A stretch of 64,000 bases of DNA from Craspedostauros australis (taxonomy: Eukaryota > Bacillariophyta > Bacillariophyceae > Mastogloiales > Achnanthaceae), in contig JAMXDE010000021.1 of assembly GCA_026770025.1 (NCBI GenBank), forward strand, positions 372,001-436,000, written 5' to 3'. How positions within the stretch are numbered: the stretch's first letter is position 1; each line of letters opens with the position of its first letter. The notes below the pieces were generated by a model. It worked only from the letters and a program-made list of their open reading frames with translations, was not told where the DNA came from and did no database searches. Positions 52,683 through 61,726 of the stretch are shown in pieces. A program made the position numbers and the translations under genes.

Positions 52683-53648
52683 ATGTCGGCATTCAGCTAC
52701 AGAAAGTTCACGGAGCTGCAGATACAGGGCGCACATGAAAGGGCGACGCGCAGCGTCGAGATGTCTCAGCATGAGCAGCTCGAGAAGCAGGCGCATCGCA
52801 AGTGGCTGTTCTGGCTGAGGAATCGCGAAGAGAGCGATCATGTGATCTCGTTGCACCAGCAGGCGATCACAGACGTCTTCACCCCACCAGAAGCCCGGCC
52901 GGCAGCAGTGCGCAATGGCAGCGCCAAACTGTTTGCAGATGACGACGATGGTGATGATGGTGACAACAACGATGGTCACGGCCAAGCTGGTAGCCGAGCG
53001 GATCTCGGGAATGCGTCGTCCTTGGAGAATGCCGCGGGCGCTCACGCGACTGCATTGAACGAGACGTACATCAACGACAGCAACGACACGATCGAGGTCG
53101 GGATCATCATCGAGGAGGAACCGCCGCGATCTGCGTGCGCGCCTCAGCGATCTTACCGCAAGGAAATGTCACCGTTCCTCACGGCTCGTTTGGCACGCAT
53201 CAGCTGTCAGGAATACAAGAACATCCTTGGTGCCCGTGGCATGCGACATCTGGAGAACGACGTGCGGGTGCTCGTCAATTGGTTGCATGAGGCATCGGAG
53301 AAGGAGGAACGGGATGATGCACAGATGCAGAAGGATCTGAAGCAGAAGATCGAGGACACGCGCAAGGAGATAACGCAGTTGGAGATGCAGCAGCGCCAAC
53401 GCTTGCGTGATGCCCTGCTGCAGAAGCGAGAGACCCTGCGCTTGATGCGCGAACAGAAGTTGAAGGAGATGGAGCACAGGCAAAATGCGCTCGCGAGCCA
53501 ACGCACAGATGGCGGCGGCTCGAAGCCAAGCACGGATGAAACGACGGAATCGTCCACGGAGACGATGCCGCAATTGGAAGAGGAGAGCGAAAGCTCGGCA
53601 TGGGTGGATGTCGAGGACGAGAACAAGGAATGGATCATCTGCAAGTGA
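52683..53648 (+). CDS. Coiled-coil protein of unknown function
   Basis: 321 residues from the ATG at 52683, which is preceded by a CA-rich leader ending in CACC. The N-terminal ~60 residues are helical and charged, the middle holds an acidic Asp/Asn stretch (DDDDGDDGDNNDGH), and residues ~195-280 form a strong Glu/Gln/Arg coiled coil (ITQLEMQQRQRLRDALLQ). The C-terminus is acidic and ends WIICK. A short conserved-looking block, MSPFLTARLARISCQEYKN, precedes the coil. No membrane segment, signal peptide or enzyme motif is seen. A structural or adaptor role is possible, but no family is recognised. Confidence 0.8.
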   Translation: MSAFSYRKFTELQIQGAHERATRSVEMSQHEQLEKQAHRKWLFWLRNREESDHVISLHQQAITDVFTPPEARPAAVRNGSAKLFADDDDGDDGDNNDGHGQAGSRADLGNASSLENAAGAHATALNETYINDSNDTIEVGIIIEEEPPRSACAPQRSYRKEMSPFLTARLARISCQEYKNILGARGMRHLENDVRVLVNWLHEASEKEERDDAQMQKDLKQKIEDTRKEITQLEMQQRQRLRDALLQKRETLRLMREQKLKEMEHRQNALASQRTDGGGSKPSTDETTESSTETMPQLEEESESSAWVDVEDENKEWIICK

Positions 53649-54363
53649 GATATGCTGCTTGCGTATGCAAGATGGCCAATATTATCACCGTACTCTGCTC
53701 TACGTTTATCTCGAGTGCAGTATTGTATTATATGCATTGCAAACTTCCTTGGTTGCACGATTATCCCTGCTCCCATTTGGACAGCCGTGCGATAGCTCCA
53801 CTCGTATTACAAGGAGTGGACGTGCATCGTATCTTTTGTTGTTTCTCTCCACGAACACGATCGAGAGAGAGAGAGAGAGTGACAGTGAGCACTCTACCTA
53901 CTCTACATACATCATTCATCACAATCCTGTCGACTAGTCGTACCATACTCTTATCCTTTTCGCGTCGCTGTCTGTTGTATTATATTATATAATGCTTTCG
54001 CGTGAACGAATAGTAGAATACTAGGTAAGTAAAGCAACTGCCATGGCAAAGGGATGGCTAACCCATACGCGGCCGACTCCGGAACACACGGAGGACGCTT
54101 CCCAGAGCGCAGCATCAGCACTCTTGCAGATGTTCTGTGGAAACGATTTACGTGATGGCGGGAAAAGGCAAAGACGTTGCCAAGCGGTTGCATGTCGGTT
54201 TGAACGGGTTTCATTTGCCAATTGCATGGCTGAGACATCCGATGGTGCGGTTGGTCTGTGGAAGGATCTTTGGCGGACCAGACGCCACGACGTCACCGAT
54301 CAACAACCAACAACGAAGCTCGTAATGCGCTTGCATCCACAGATCGCACCCAGCGCATGTCGC
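53649..54363. other. Downstream flank of the coiled-coil gene, left flank of the Copia insertion
   Basis: No gene seen. A GA run lies at about 53862-53879. The last five bases, 54359-54363 (GTCGC), are the left copy of the Copia target-site duplication. Confidence 0.6.
54359..54363. repeat. Target-site duplication (GTCGC), left copy
   Basis: Matches the five bases directly right of the element (59615-59619), as expected for Copia integration. Confidence 0.85.
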
Positions 54364-54551
54364 TGTCAATAGGACTGAGTGAGTGAATCAATGTTGTTCG
54401 CTAATATTTATGAGAGATTGTATTGATTAGCGCTGGAGTTGCGGAAAGGATTCCTGATCGTAGCTTGCCTGTCTCTAGCAGAAAAGTGGGCGCGAGGTGC
54501 ATAGCGTTCTGGCGATGGACAGGCGAGTCACGGGCGGGACTGGAATCAACA
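54364..54551 (-). repeat. 3' LTR of the Copia element
   Basis: 188 bp, nearly identical to 59427-59614 in the same orientation. In element sense it begins TG and ends CA. The pol frame extends into it. Confidence 0.95.
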
Positions 54552-57500
54552 CACCCTCGCGGGACTCCCAGCATGCTCTGTCCTGTTGCCTTGCCACTGT
54601 CTGGAGTGGGCTTGAGGTAGACTTCGCGCATTTTGCGATGGTGAGCTGCCGGATGATGTTTGGTGAAGTAGTCGGCGAGGTTGTCTGCTCCTGGGGCCCA
54701 ATAGATGATGAACTGGCCCTGTTGGACACGGTCACGCACCCAGTAGAACCGCATGTCCATGGCCCGCGTGCGTCGTTGTTTCATCGTGTTGTTCACAATT
54801 CCGGATGCTGTGGAATTGTCTGTTTTGATGGGCGTAGGTGGTTGGGGATGCCCCAACTCGTCGAGCGTTGTGCGAAGTGCTGTGGCTGCTGTGCAGTTCA
54901 AGTACAGGGCGCCCACTTCGGCTTCGGCCGCGGAGCTCATCACATTTTGTATTTTGTTGCATACGGTGTGAATGGCGCCATTGTTGGGTGGCTCGGTGCT
55001 CGGTGCCTTGGTGGTATCGGTGGACCGTTTGCTGAGGTACATGTGGCCTCCGGCCCGGCTTCTCGCTTTTGGTACGCTGAGGTAGGATGCGTCGCTGTCG
55101 ACGTGCAAGATCATGTCGCTGGCATGATACACCAGGATGGCGTTGGGATGGGTGGCGTAGTAGTCCATGAGTTGGTTCACGCGTCGTTCGGTGTCTTGTG
55201 TCGCGTGCGCCTGCTGTGTGGCGATGTCGCTTACTGCTGGTAGGATGGTTGGGTCTACTGCTCTGGCGTAGTATAGTAGTGTCCCCACCACTTGTCGAAT
55301 GCGGATGATTTGTTCTGCCGGGAGTTTGGGCGATGTGTCGTTGTGTTTGGGCTCTTGTGTCTTCGCCCCGTAGGTTGGTGCGTCCCACGGTGCCGGCGCA
55401 TGTTGTGGTCGAGTGGGGATGGGGTGCTGAAACTTGTGAAGTGCTTTTTGCACGTATCCTGGCATGGAGAGCTCCACTGTTCGCGTCGTGTAGTCCCATT
55501 TGAGACTCACGCCGCAGTAGAGATCGCCGCTCCACTCGACTGTACACTTGTAGATGGTTTGCAAAGCGCCGATGAGGTGCTTCGCGTGTTCTTCGCCCAC
55601 ATATTTCACACCGAAATCGTCGACGACCAGGGTGAAAGTGATGGGTCTGCAATCGTGTTTCCACAGTCCAGGTGTGTGCACGACTGGGCGGTATCCGAAT
55701 TTTGCGAGGTGTTTCTGGAGCTTCACATTCGCTATTTTGCCGGCTTGTGGGAGGCCGTACATGCCCTTGCGTACTTCCACATACACGTTGCCTTTGTGTT
55801 CGAGGTCGTGGAGTTTGTACTGTTCGACGACTTCTGGTGGCATCATGGCGATGGGCATTCGCATGTACTTGTATCTCTCCATCTCGGTGTTGAGGTAAAA
55901 ATCCTTGATGTCGATGGTCATGAATTTGGCTTCTGGTGTGGAGACCACGCTGTTGAAGAGACACTTGGCCGTCGTCAGCTCGGCGGTTGGTGTGTGTACG
56001 TCGAAGGGGTAGTCGATGAGGTTGCCGCCCACGGTGAGGCGCGTGCGGTGGGTTTCTGCCTTCTGTGGTCGCACGGCGCATACGATGCGTCCGTATGTGA
56101 TGGTGCGATCCTTGGGGACTTTGTTTCTCGGGATGAAGAAGATGGTGTTTGTGGCCGCTGTCGCTGGTATGCGCGTGCCGATGCCTTGTGCCAGGCGTCC
56201 GATTTCGTTGGCGAACGATCGGTACCACTGCTCGGGTGTGTGGCCATGCACTTTGCCTGCGACGAGATGTCGGTACTCGTACGCGGTTCCGGTGCGTTCG
56301 TCGATGACGGCGTTGGCCTTCGGGGCGTTGGTGTCCCATCGTCGTTGCTGGATTGCGCCCGTGCGCAGTCTCGTGCGGGCTGCGGCGGTCGTCTCGCTCG
56401 GTGGTGTTTCCTCGTGGTCGTCGTCGTCTTCGTCGCCGGAGTCTTCGTCGTCCGTCACTGCCGGCGCCGTCTCTGGCACCCTCGGAGGTGCTGGCGTGTG
56501 CTTGTTGGTAGCGTGTGGTTGGCTGGTTCGAGTGTTTGTTGCTGCCTTCGTCGCTGGGACTGTGGCGCGCTCCGGCACCCTCGGAAGTGGTGCATCTCGT
56601 TGTGTTGGGGCGACTGTTTGGAAGATTCGGCTGAGCTCCTCCAACGCGCCTAGTTGCTGGTCGCCGACTGCTTGTATTGGTGGGCAGGGCGTTTTGAGTG
56701 CCGCGGCCAGGTCGCCTGCGGCTTTGATGGCTAGCTCTGCGTTGGTCGGCATCGGTGTTGCACAACGACTTGGCTTGAGTTCGACGGTGTCGGTGATGCG
56801 GACTTTTCGCGTGTTGGTGCAGTAGATTTGGTAGCATCGGTAGTGTTCCATGGCTGGTGCGATGCACCATCCTTTGGTTCCGTGCGGTGCCCATGTGGCT
56901 CGTTTTGCTGGTTTGCCGTGTGCGATGGCTCTTGTGCCCGGTGGTGCGAGGGGTGTTGCGTTGAAATCGAAGTTTCCATGGAGGACGTGATACGCGGAGA
57001 CGTGTGGGTTCACTCGTGATGGCCGGAGCAGATTGAGTGTGATGTCGCACTGAGGTAGCATTTGGCACCATAGATGCAGTGGGAAGTCGTCGTCGGCTGT
57101 TGCCAGACCTGCGATGAAGTGATCTTTCCATGTCGATATTGCTCTCTCGGCTGCGTTGCGTCGATGGATGCCTGGTGGAACTAGTTGGTATTCCATGTTT
57201 TTGGCTTGGATGAGCTGCTTGAGCTCTGCAGGGGCCTCGTTGTCCATTCGGTGGAAACGTGGCTTGAGACCCGCTCGTAGGAGAACATCCAGTAATTCGC
57301 CGCATGCTCGCGTGAGCTCTGCTGCGTGGCGACTGCGCATGGGGCGTGACAGAATTGCGTTCGAATCATGATCGTAGAGTATCATGATGTACTGGTTGCC
57401 TCTGCTTGATGTCACCGGGAAGCGTCCAGTTTGATCGGTGTACGTCTTCCCTGTTGGCCGAAAAACGTCCATGAACACGTCATGGGGTTCTGGGGGATTC

Positions 57501-58171
57501 TTGGTGGACTGGTTGCCGTGATTGCACCGGTTCTTCGTGGATTGGGTGTTTTGGTACTGTTGACGCATGTGTCCTGCCGCCGTTGCATCGGAAGGTGGAA
57601 GGAATTTTTGAATTAGTTGCTCTGTGAGTCCCGGCCAGGACGCGAAGAATCCTTTCTTTATGGCGGTTGTGAAAGTTGCCACCGAGGGGCTGAAGCAACA
57701 TTGGTGGAAGAATTTGGCGAGTTCTGTCTTGGTGGACGTGTGGTGGATGTGATTGGCTGATTGCCGGACTGCCAATTCTTGTGGTGTGATGTTTACGCGA
57801 TACATGCTGTCAACTTGATGCCGACGACCGGTGTGAATCGTGGTTCCGTTTCGGCGAACACGTACTGCTTCTTGGTCAAACTTGACGGTCATACCATGGT
57901 CACACAGTTGCCCCACGGAAAGGAGTGCTGCGCTGGTGAGTTGTGGAAAAACTCTTGCGGTGCATGCGTGTTGGGGCACGTTGGTCATGCTCACCGTTGC
58001 TTGGTGCGACGATTCAATCGTCGAACCATCAGGCAGCGTCACTTTGAGTGGATTTTTGTCGTTTGTCTTGTTGAGGCACGGATCGGTCTCTCGCAGGAAA
58101 TGGCTGGTACAGCCAGAGTCGACAATGGCTAGGGCAGGCACACAGGGTGATGAATTCGTGATGGAGTTCAC
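54401..58171 (-). CDS. pol: Copia pol polyprotein region
   Basis: About 1256 codons. In order: aspartic protease (VDSGCTSHF); gag-pre-integrase region (FFHQCC); integrase core with its D,D,E residues (MDVFRPTGKTYTDQTGRFPV, HRMDNEAPAE, RNAAERAIS); reverse transcriptase (MTIDIKDFYLNTEMER, YVEVRKGMYGLPQAG, LVVDDFGVKY); and RNase H (LHVDSDASYLS, SSAAEAEVGALYL). The integrase-before-RT order is diagnostic of Ty1/Copia. Gag and pol are adjacent open regions. How pol is expressed cannot be seen from the DNA, and the exact N-terminus is not assigned. Confidence 0.9.
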   Translation of the reverse strand: MNSITNSSPCVPALAIVDSGCTSHFLRETDPCLNKTNDKNPLKVTLPDGSTIESSHQATVSMTNVPQHACTARVFPQLTSAALLSVGQLCDHGMTVKFDQEAVRVRRNGTTIHTGRRHQVDSMYRVNITPQELAVRQSANHIHHTSTKTELAKFFHQCCFSPSVATFTTAIKKGFFASWPGLTEQLIQKFLPPSDATAAGHMRQQYQNTQSTKNRCNHGNQSTKNPPEPHDVFMDVFRPTGKTYTDQTGRFPVTSSRGNQYIMILYDHDSNAILSRPMRSRHAAELTRACGELLDVLLRAGLKPRFHRMDNEAPAELKQLIQAKNMEYQLVPPGIHRRNAAERAISTWKDHFIAGLATADDDFPLHLWCQMLPQCDITLNLLRPSRVNPHVSAYHVLHGNFDFNATPLAPPGTRAIAHGKPAKRATWAPHGTKGWCIAPAMEHYRCYQIYCTNTRKVRITDTVELKPSRCATPMPTNAELAIKAAGDLAAALKTPCPPIQAVGDQQLGALEELSRIFQTVAPTQRDAPLPRVPERATVPATKAATNTRTSQPHATNKHTPAPPRVPETAPAVTDDEDSGDEDDDDHEETPPSETTAAARTRLRTGAIQQRRWDTNAPKANAVIDERTGTAYEYRHLVAGKVHGHTPEQWYRSFANEIGRLAQGIGTRIPATAATNTIFFIPRNKVPKDRTITYGRIVCAVRPQKAETHRTRLTVGGNLIDYPFDVHTPTAELTTAKCLFNSVVSTPEAKFMTIDIKDFYLNTEMERYKYMRMPIAMMPPEVVEQYKLHDLEHKGNVYVEVRKGMYGLPQAGKIANVKLQKHLAKFGYRPVVHTPGLWKHDCRPITFTLVVDDFGVKYVGEEHAKHLIGALQTIYKCTVEWSGDLYCGVSLKWDYTTRTVELSMPGYVQKALHKFQHPIPTRPQHAPAPWDAPTYGAKTQEPKHNDTSPKLPAEQIIRIRQVVGTLLYYARAVDPTILPAVSDIATQQAHATQDTERRVNQLMDYYATHPNAILVYHASDMILHVDSDASYLSVPKARSRAGGHMYLSKRSTDTTKAPSTEPPNNGAIHTVCNKIQNVMSSAAEAEVGALYLNCTAATALRTTLDELGHPQPPTPIKTDNSTASGIVNNTMKQRRTRAMDMRFYWVRDRVQQGQFIIYWAPGADNLADYFTKHHPAAHHRKMREVYLKPTPDSGKATGQSMLGVPRGCVDSSPARDSPVHRQNAMHLAPTFLLETGKLRSGILSATPALINTISHKY

Positions 58172-58201
58172 TACTTGGTTACTGTGTTCCTGCCGTTTTT
58201 G

Positions 58202-59359
58202 TCATGCGTTCGTCGGTGCTCCCGCGTTGGACCCTCCCATGGTGTTGCTTCGGGTCGCCTCACGCTTGTGTCCTTCGGCGGGCTTGTTGCAGGTGGCGCT
58301 GTTGTGTGTTGCGCTGACCTTGTAGCTGTGTGTCCAGCAGTACGAGTTGTGCTTGTGCTTGTGCGTCTTCGCGGCTGCCCCTCCTGCTCCCGCGATGTTG
58401 ACTTGAAGCTTGGATACCATGGCAGTGATCTCGGACAGTTGCTTGACCAAGTTCGCGTTGCTTTCGGTGAGAAGGGTGACGGCGTTGCGGTCGGCTGCAG
58501 TGGCTGACGCGAGGTTCGCGAGAGCCTCGGCTGTCTCTTCAGCCGCAGTTGCTGCGTTGGCTCCTTGGAATCCCGAAGTCGTGGTGGACGACTGGGCTTC
58601 GCGGAGGTCTTGGTGGGCGGTTGCGAAGTCGGCTTTGAACCGTGTCCAGGTCTTGTCGGCGGCACTGAGGGCGCGGAAAGAACGGCATGCTTCGGGGAAC
58701 TGCTGTGTTTGGAACACAAGGTTGTACGCTGTGTTGACCAGCTGGTGATCGGTGTACGGTGTCTTGGCTGCCGCGGCAAGATCGCGTGCGGATTCGATCT
58801 GTGAGACGAGCACCTCGAATGGCTCCGCTGGATCATAGGCATTCTTCATGGCCTTGTCGTTGGCATCCAGGTCTTGAGGGGTGATCTTGCCGTACGTGCT
58901 GTACAGGTGGGTGAGCAGCTGCAGGGTGGAGACGTTGGCGTATCCCACAATGTTGTGCCGAAGTGTTCGCACGTATTGGTCCTCGACGGCGCCAAGAAGT
59001 TGTTGCTTGAGCACGTTGTCGACAGCGCGGTACTCTCTCCACAGGCGCTCTTGTTCCTTGTGGATGCTGGTGGCTGCGCTGATTTGTGTTGCTGTGGCTC
59101 CCGTTGGGATGACTGGATGCGGTCCTGGATTGGCTGGTACGACGAATGCCGTTGCCGATTGCTCGTTGTAGATCTCGTTGGATACGGTGAGAACCAGGTA
59201 TCCCAGCTCTCCATTCCCCAGGGGGCAATGGACGGAAGCTGCGTTGGCGTTGAGTACAATGTTGAGTTCGGCGATGGTTTCGTAGGTGGGCAATCCGATG
59301 ATCGGCTTGACGACGGCCTGCGGAAATGTGGCGAGGATTTTTTCGTGGCTGTTGGCCAT
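58202..59359 (-). CDS. gag: Copia gag
   Basis: 385 residues from the ATG at 59359, about 70 bases inside the 5' LTR boundary. It is a mainly helical capsid-type protein (QLLTHLYSTYGKITPQDL, WTRFKADFATAHQDLREAQ) with an Ala-rich coiled segment. Near the C-terminus is a Cys/His cluster (SYCWTHSYKVSATHNSATC) of the kind seen in diatom Copia gag proteins, which binds nucleic acid. Confidence 0.9.
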   Translation of the reverse strand: MANSHEKILATFPQAVVKPIIGLPTYETIAELNIVLNANAASVHCPLGNGELGYLVLTVSNEIYNEQSATAFVVPANPGPHPVIPTGATATQISAATSIHKEQERLWREYRAVDNVLKQQLLGAVEDQYVRTLRHNIVGYANVSTLQLLTHLYSTYGKITPQDLDANDKAMKNAYDPAEPFEVLVSQIESARDLAAAAKTPYTDHQLVNTAYNLVFQTQQFPEACRSFRALSAADKTWTRFKADFATAHQDLREAQSSTTTSGFQGANAATAAEETAEALANLASATAADRNAVTLLTESNANLVKQLSEITAMVSKLQVNIAGAGGAAAKTHKHKHNSYCWTHSYKVSATHNSATCNKPAEGHKREATRSNTMGGSNAGAPTNA

Positions 59360-59426
59360 GGTGATGATCGTGGTGGTGTTGGTCTTGGTGCCCGATGTTT
59401 GGGTGAACTTGCTATTAGCGAACAAC

Positions 59427-59614
59427 TGTCAATAGGACTGAGTGAGTGAATCAATGTTGTTCGCTAATATTTATGAGAGATTGTATTGATTAGCGCTGGA
59501 GTTGCGGAAAGGATTCCTGATCGTAGCTTGCCTGTCTCTAGCAGAAAAGTGGGCGCGAGGTGCATAGCGTTCTGGCGATGGACAGGCGAGTCACGGGCGG
59601 GACTGGAATCAGCA
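59427..59614 (-). repeat. 5' LTR of the Copia element
   Basis: 188 bp, nearly identical to 54364-54551. It should carry the element's promoter, which points away from the gene that starts 166 bases to its right. Confidence 0.95.
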
Positions 59615-59619
59615 GTCGC
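59615..59619. repeat. Target-site duplication (GTCGC), right copy
   Basis: Matches 54359-54363. Confidence 0.85.
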
Positions 59620-59779
59620 CACCAACGAATGGCACTTGTATTGTAATAGGATACCTACAGCCACAAGCACAACCACGACCACACAAACATAGTAGCATAC
59701 CTGTGCTCCACTTCCTCGACTGTCAGCTGTGTACGGAGGAACAGAGGAAGGGCGCAAGGGTGAAAGACGAAGAGGCACA

Positions 59780-61726
59780 ATGCAGGCAGCCGCGGCATCG
59801 GCGCGAGGGGCGACGCAACATGAAGCACGGCAGTGCCTCATCGTCTGCGATATGCAACCAGACGCCCTGAAGTCGATCGAACCCATCAGCCGGCGCAACG
59901 CGCTGTTGGATGCCGTCGCCATCGCAATTCATGTCGCCAGAAAGTCCGGCTGGGAGATCATTTGGACCGGGCTGCAGTTCCCCAAGGGCTACGATGGCAT
60001 CGCACCAACCCACAAGCTATACGGCGCGCTGAGACGCCTCAATGCAAAGGTCGGAGATGGAGCCGCGCATTGGTTCATGGAAGGTTATGACGGCAGCAGC
60101 ATGGAACCTCGCCTTCGGGGTGGGAGCAATGAACGCATCCACGATGGCAACAACGACGACGGCTACAACAAAGATGAGGCTGCCACTGCGTCAAAAGAGG
60201 ATCCAGATGCCATCTTTTGGCGCCAATCGCATTTGCCATCCGCAGGAATGTTGCAATACATTCAAAGGCGGGGGATAACGGAGGCAACGGTGGTGGGAAT
60301 CAAACTCAGTTTCGCTGTCCAGAGCACGATCCAGGCACTGTGTGATCTTGGCACGCTGCGCCTCTTCATTGTCATGGAATGCGTTTGCGATGATAACGAT
60401 CAGAAGGCGCGTGCGTTATTGGACCACTTCATCCCGCTCTACGCAGACGTGATGGCATTATCACAATGGGTGGATCAGGCCCTTCTGCATCATGGGGGAT
60501 TGTCAGCATTTTCCACACCGTTGGACGGTGTCGGCAACAAGCTGGGCGCGAAAGATCCACTTCCAAATGCCGCGTCAAGATCCTGCGGCATGCATCTGGT
60601 GGATTGCGGTCGGGCTGGTCACATGTGGATATTCGCAGCGCATCTCCTGCGGCGTGAGAACTGGCGACGATATCCCAACCAACCATGGTACAGGGATGAA
60701 TTCAGCGGAAAGTCCTACATTTGCCCGCTCGGCAAGGCGGCAGTTGCGTTCTGCGACGAGCCTCGTTTTTCGGCCATCAGCATGTACATCAAGGGCCGGG
60801 AGTGGCTGGATGAGAAGGAGAAGGTGATCCAGCTCGAGGCCACCATGAAGACCATGCCGCCAACGCACCACGTCTCGAATGGCAAGTGGGTGGGAGATGC
60901 ACCCGATCCGGCCCACCCTGCCAATATCGGCGTCAAGTTGTGGTTCGTCAAGGAGTGCGACAAGAATGGAGGGAGAGCAATCACCGTGTGCCACACGATC
61001 GAGGAATGTCAACAAGCCGCATCAACGCAACTATCATCATCATTCGTTGTTCAGCCTCACGTGGCCAATCCGCTGCTCACGACCGACGGGCGCAAGTGCC
61101 ACCTCAAGATGTACTTCCTCATCCAATGCTCAAGGGACGGTGCGTGGTCGCTGTCGTCGCACACGGGTGGATATTTGTGCGTCGCCGACAAGCCATGGAC
61201 GGTTGATGATTTGTCGAGCGACACGCAACTGACCGTCCTGCGCACGCACAGACTAGAGAAGGATGAGGCTTGTCAGGGCGAGGATGGATCCTGCCTGTGG
61301 GCCGGCTGGCCATCGTGTTACGAGCCATGCCAGAGTGTGGTCGCCGCGGTTGTGGATGAAGCGATCGCCACGGGCAAATTCCAACCCCGTCCGGACCAGG
61401 CACAGTTTGAGATCATGGCAGCCGATTTCATGCTCAGCCAAAACGACGAAGGCTCACCGTCGCCAAGACTCATAGAGTTCAACTTCGGTTGTGTATTATT
61501 CGATCCCTCCATCGGCCAGCCGCTGTCCACGCGAGGTCTGCGATGGTATCAGGAACAGTACGAGAAGGCCGGTATGGAAACAGCAGTCAATGACACCCGG
61601 CTGATCTCCGAAGCACTCGACGTGGTCTTCGGAGCCGCGCAACAGACGCGGAAGCAGTCGAACTGGGAGGTAGTGTTTGAAGGACGCAGGGTCTCAGGCA
61701 CTCTTCGCACATCAAGCGAATCATGA
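59780..61726 (+). CDS. Fusion of a degenerate isochorismatase-like domain and a tubulin-tyrosine-ligase-like domain
   Basis: 648 residues from the first in-frame ATG at 59780. Residues ~18-230 resemble the isochorismatase-like hydrolase fold: CLIVCDMQPDAL with Asp24 of the triad, IIWTGLQFPKG, and VVGIKLSFAVQST, where active members have G-x-x-T-x-x-C-V. The nucleophilic Cys is Ala (~179) and the usual Lys is probably Arg (~148), so this half is likely inactive. Residues ~335-625 match the TTL ATP-grasp family: LWFVKE, FVVQPHVANPLLTTDGRK, HLKMYFLIQ, AADFMLS and LIEFNFG with the metal-binding Glu and Asn. TTL-family enzymes add amino acids to tubulin or other proteins. The combination is unfamiliar to me. 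A Copia element ends 165 bases upstream. Confidence 0.75.
   Translation: MQAAAASARGATQHEARQCLIVCDMQPDALKSIEPISRRNALLDAVAIAIHVARKSGWEIIWTGLQFPKGYDGIAPTHKLYGALRRLNAKVGDGAAHWFMEGYDGSSMEPRLRGGSNERIHDGNNDDGYNKDEAATASKEDPDAIFWRQSHLPSAGMLQYIQRRGITEATVVGIKLSFAVQSTIQALCDLGTLRLFIVMECVCDDNDQKARALLDHFIPLYADVMALSQWVDQALLHHGGLSAFSTPLDGVGNKLGAKDPLPNAASRSCGMHLVDCGRAGHMWIFAAHLLRRENWRRYPNQPWYRDEFSGKSYICPLGKAAVAFCDEPRFSAISMYIKGREWLDEKEKVIQLEATMKTMPPTHHVSNGKWVGDAPDPAHPANIGVKLWFVKECDKNGGRAITVCHTIEECQQAASTQLSSSFVVQPHVANPLLTTDGRKCHLKMYFLIQCSRDGAWSLSSHTGGYLCVADKPWTVDDLSSDTQLTVLRTHRLEKDEACQGEDGSCLWAGWPSCYEPCQSVVAAVVDEAIATGKFQPRPDQAQFEIMAADFMLSQNDEGSPSPRLIEFNFGCVLFDPSIGQPLSTRGLRWYQEQYEKAGMETAVNDTRLISEALDVVFGAAQQTRKQSNWEVVFEGRRVSGTLRTSSES

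Larger units (their letters stand above)
54364..59614 (-). mobile_element. Ty1/Copia LTR retrotransposon, CoDi-like, apparently whole and young
   Basis: 5251 bases bounded by 188-bp LTRs that start TG and end CA, and flanked by a 5-bp target duplication GTCGC (54359-54363 and 59615-59619). The element reads on the minus strand: 5' LTR on the right, then gag, then pol with protease, integrase, reverse transcriptase and RNase H in that order, which defines Copia. The gag zinc-binding region (CWTHSYKVSATHNSATC) resembles that of diatom CoDi elements. The LTRs are nearly identical (no more than about one difference), so the insertion is recent. Both coding regions look long and essentially whole. 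It sits in the upstream region of the gene at 59780. Confidence 0.95.

Noticed and set aside
54497-57305. Long alternative and antisense frames over Copia pol
   Set aside because: They are shadows of the pol frame with no domain motifs of their own.
59464-59922. 152-codon minus-strand frame ending like Copia pol
   Set aside because: It reads through the other LTR copy into flanking DNA, so its end resembles pol only because the LTRs are repeats.
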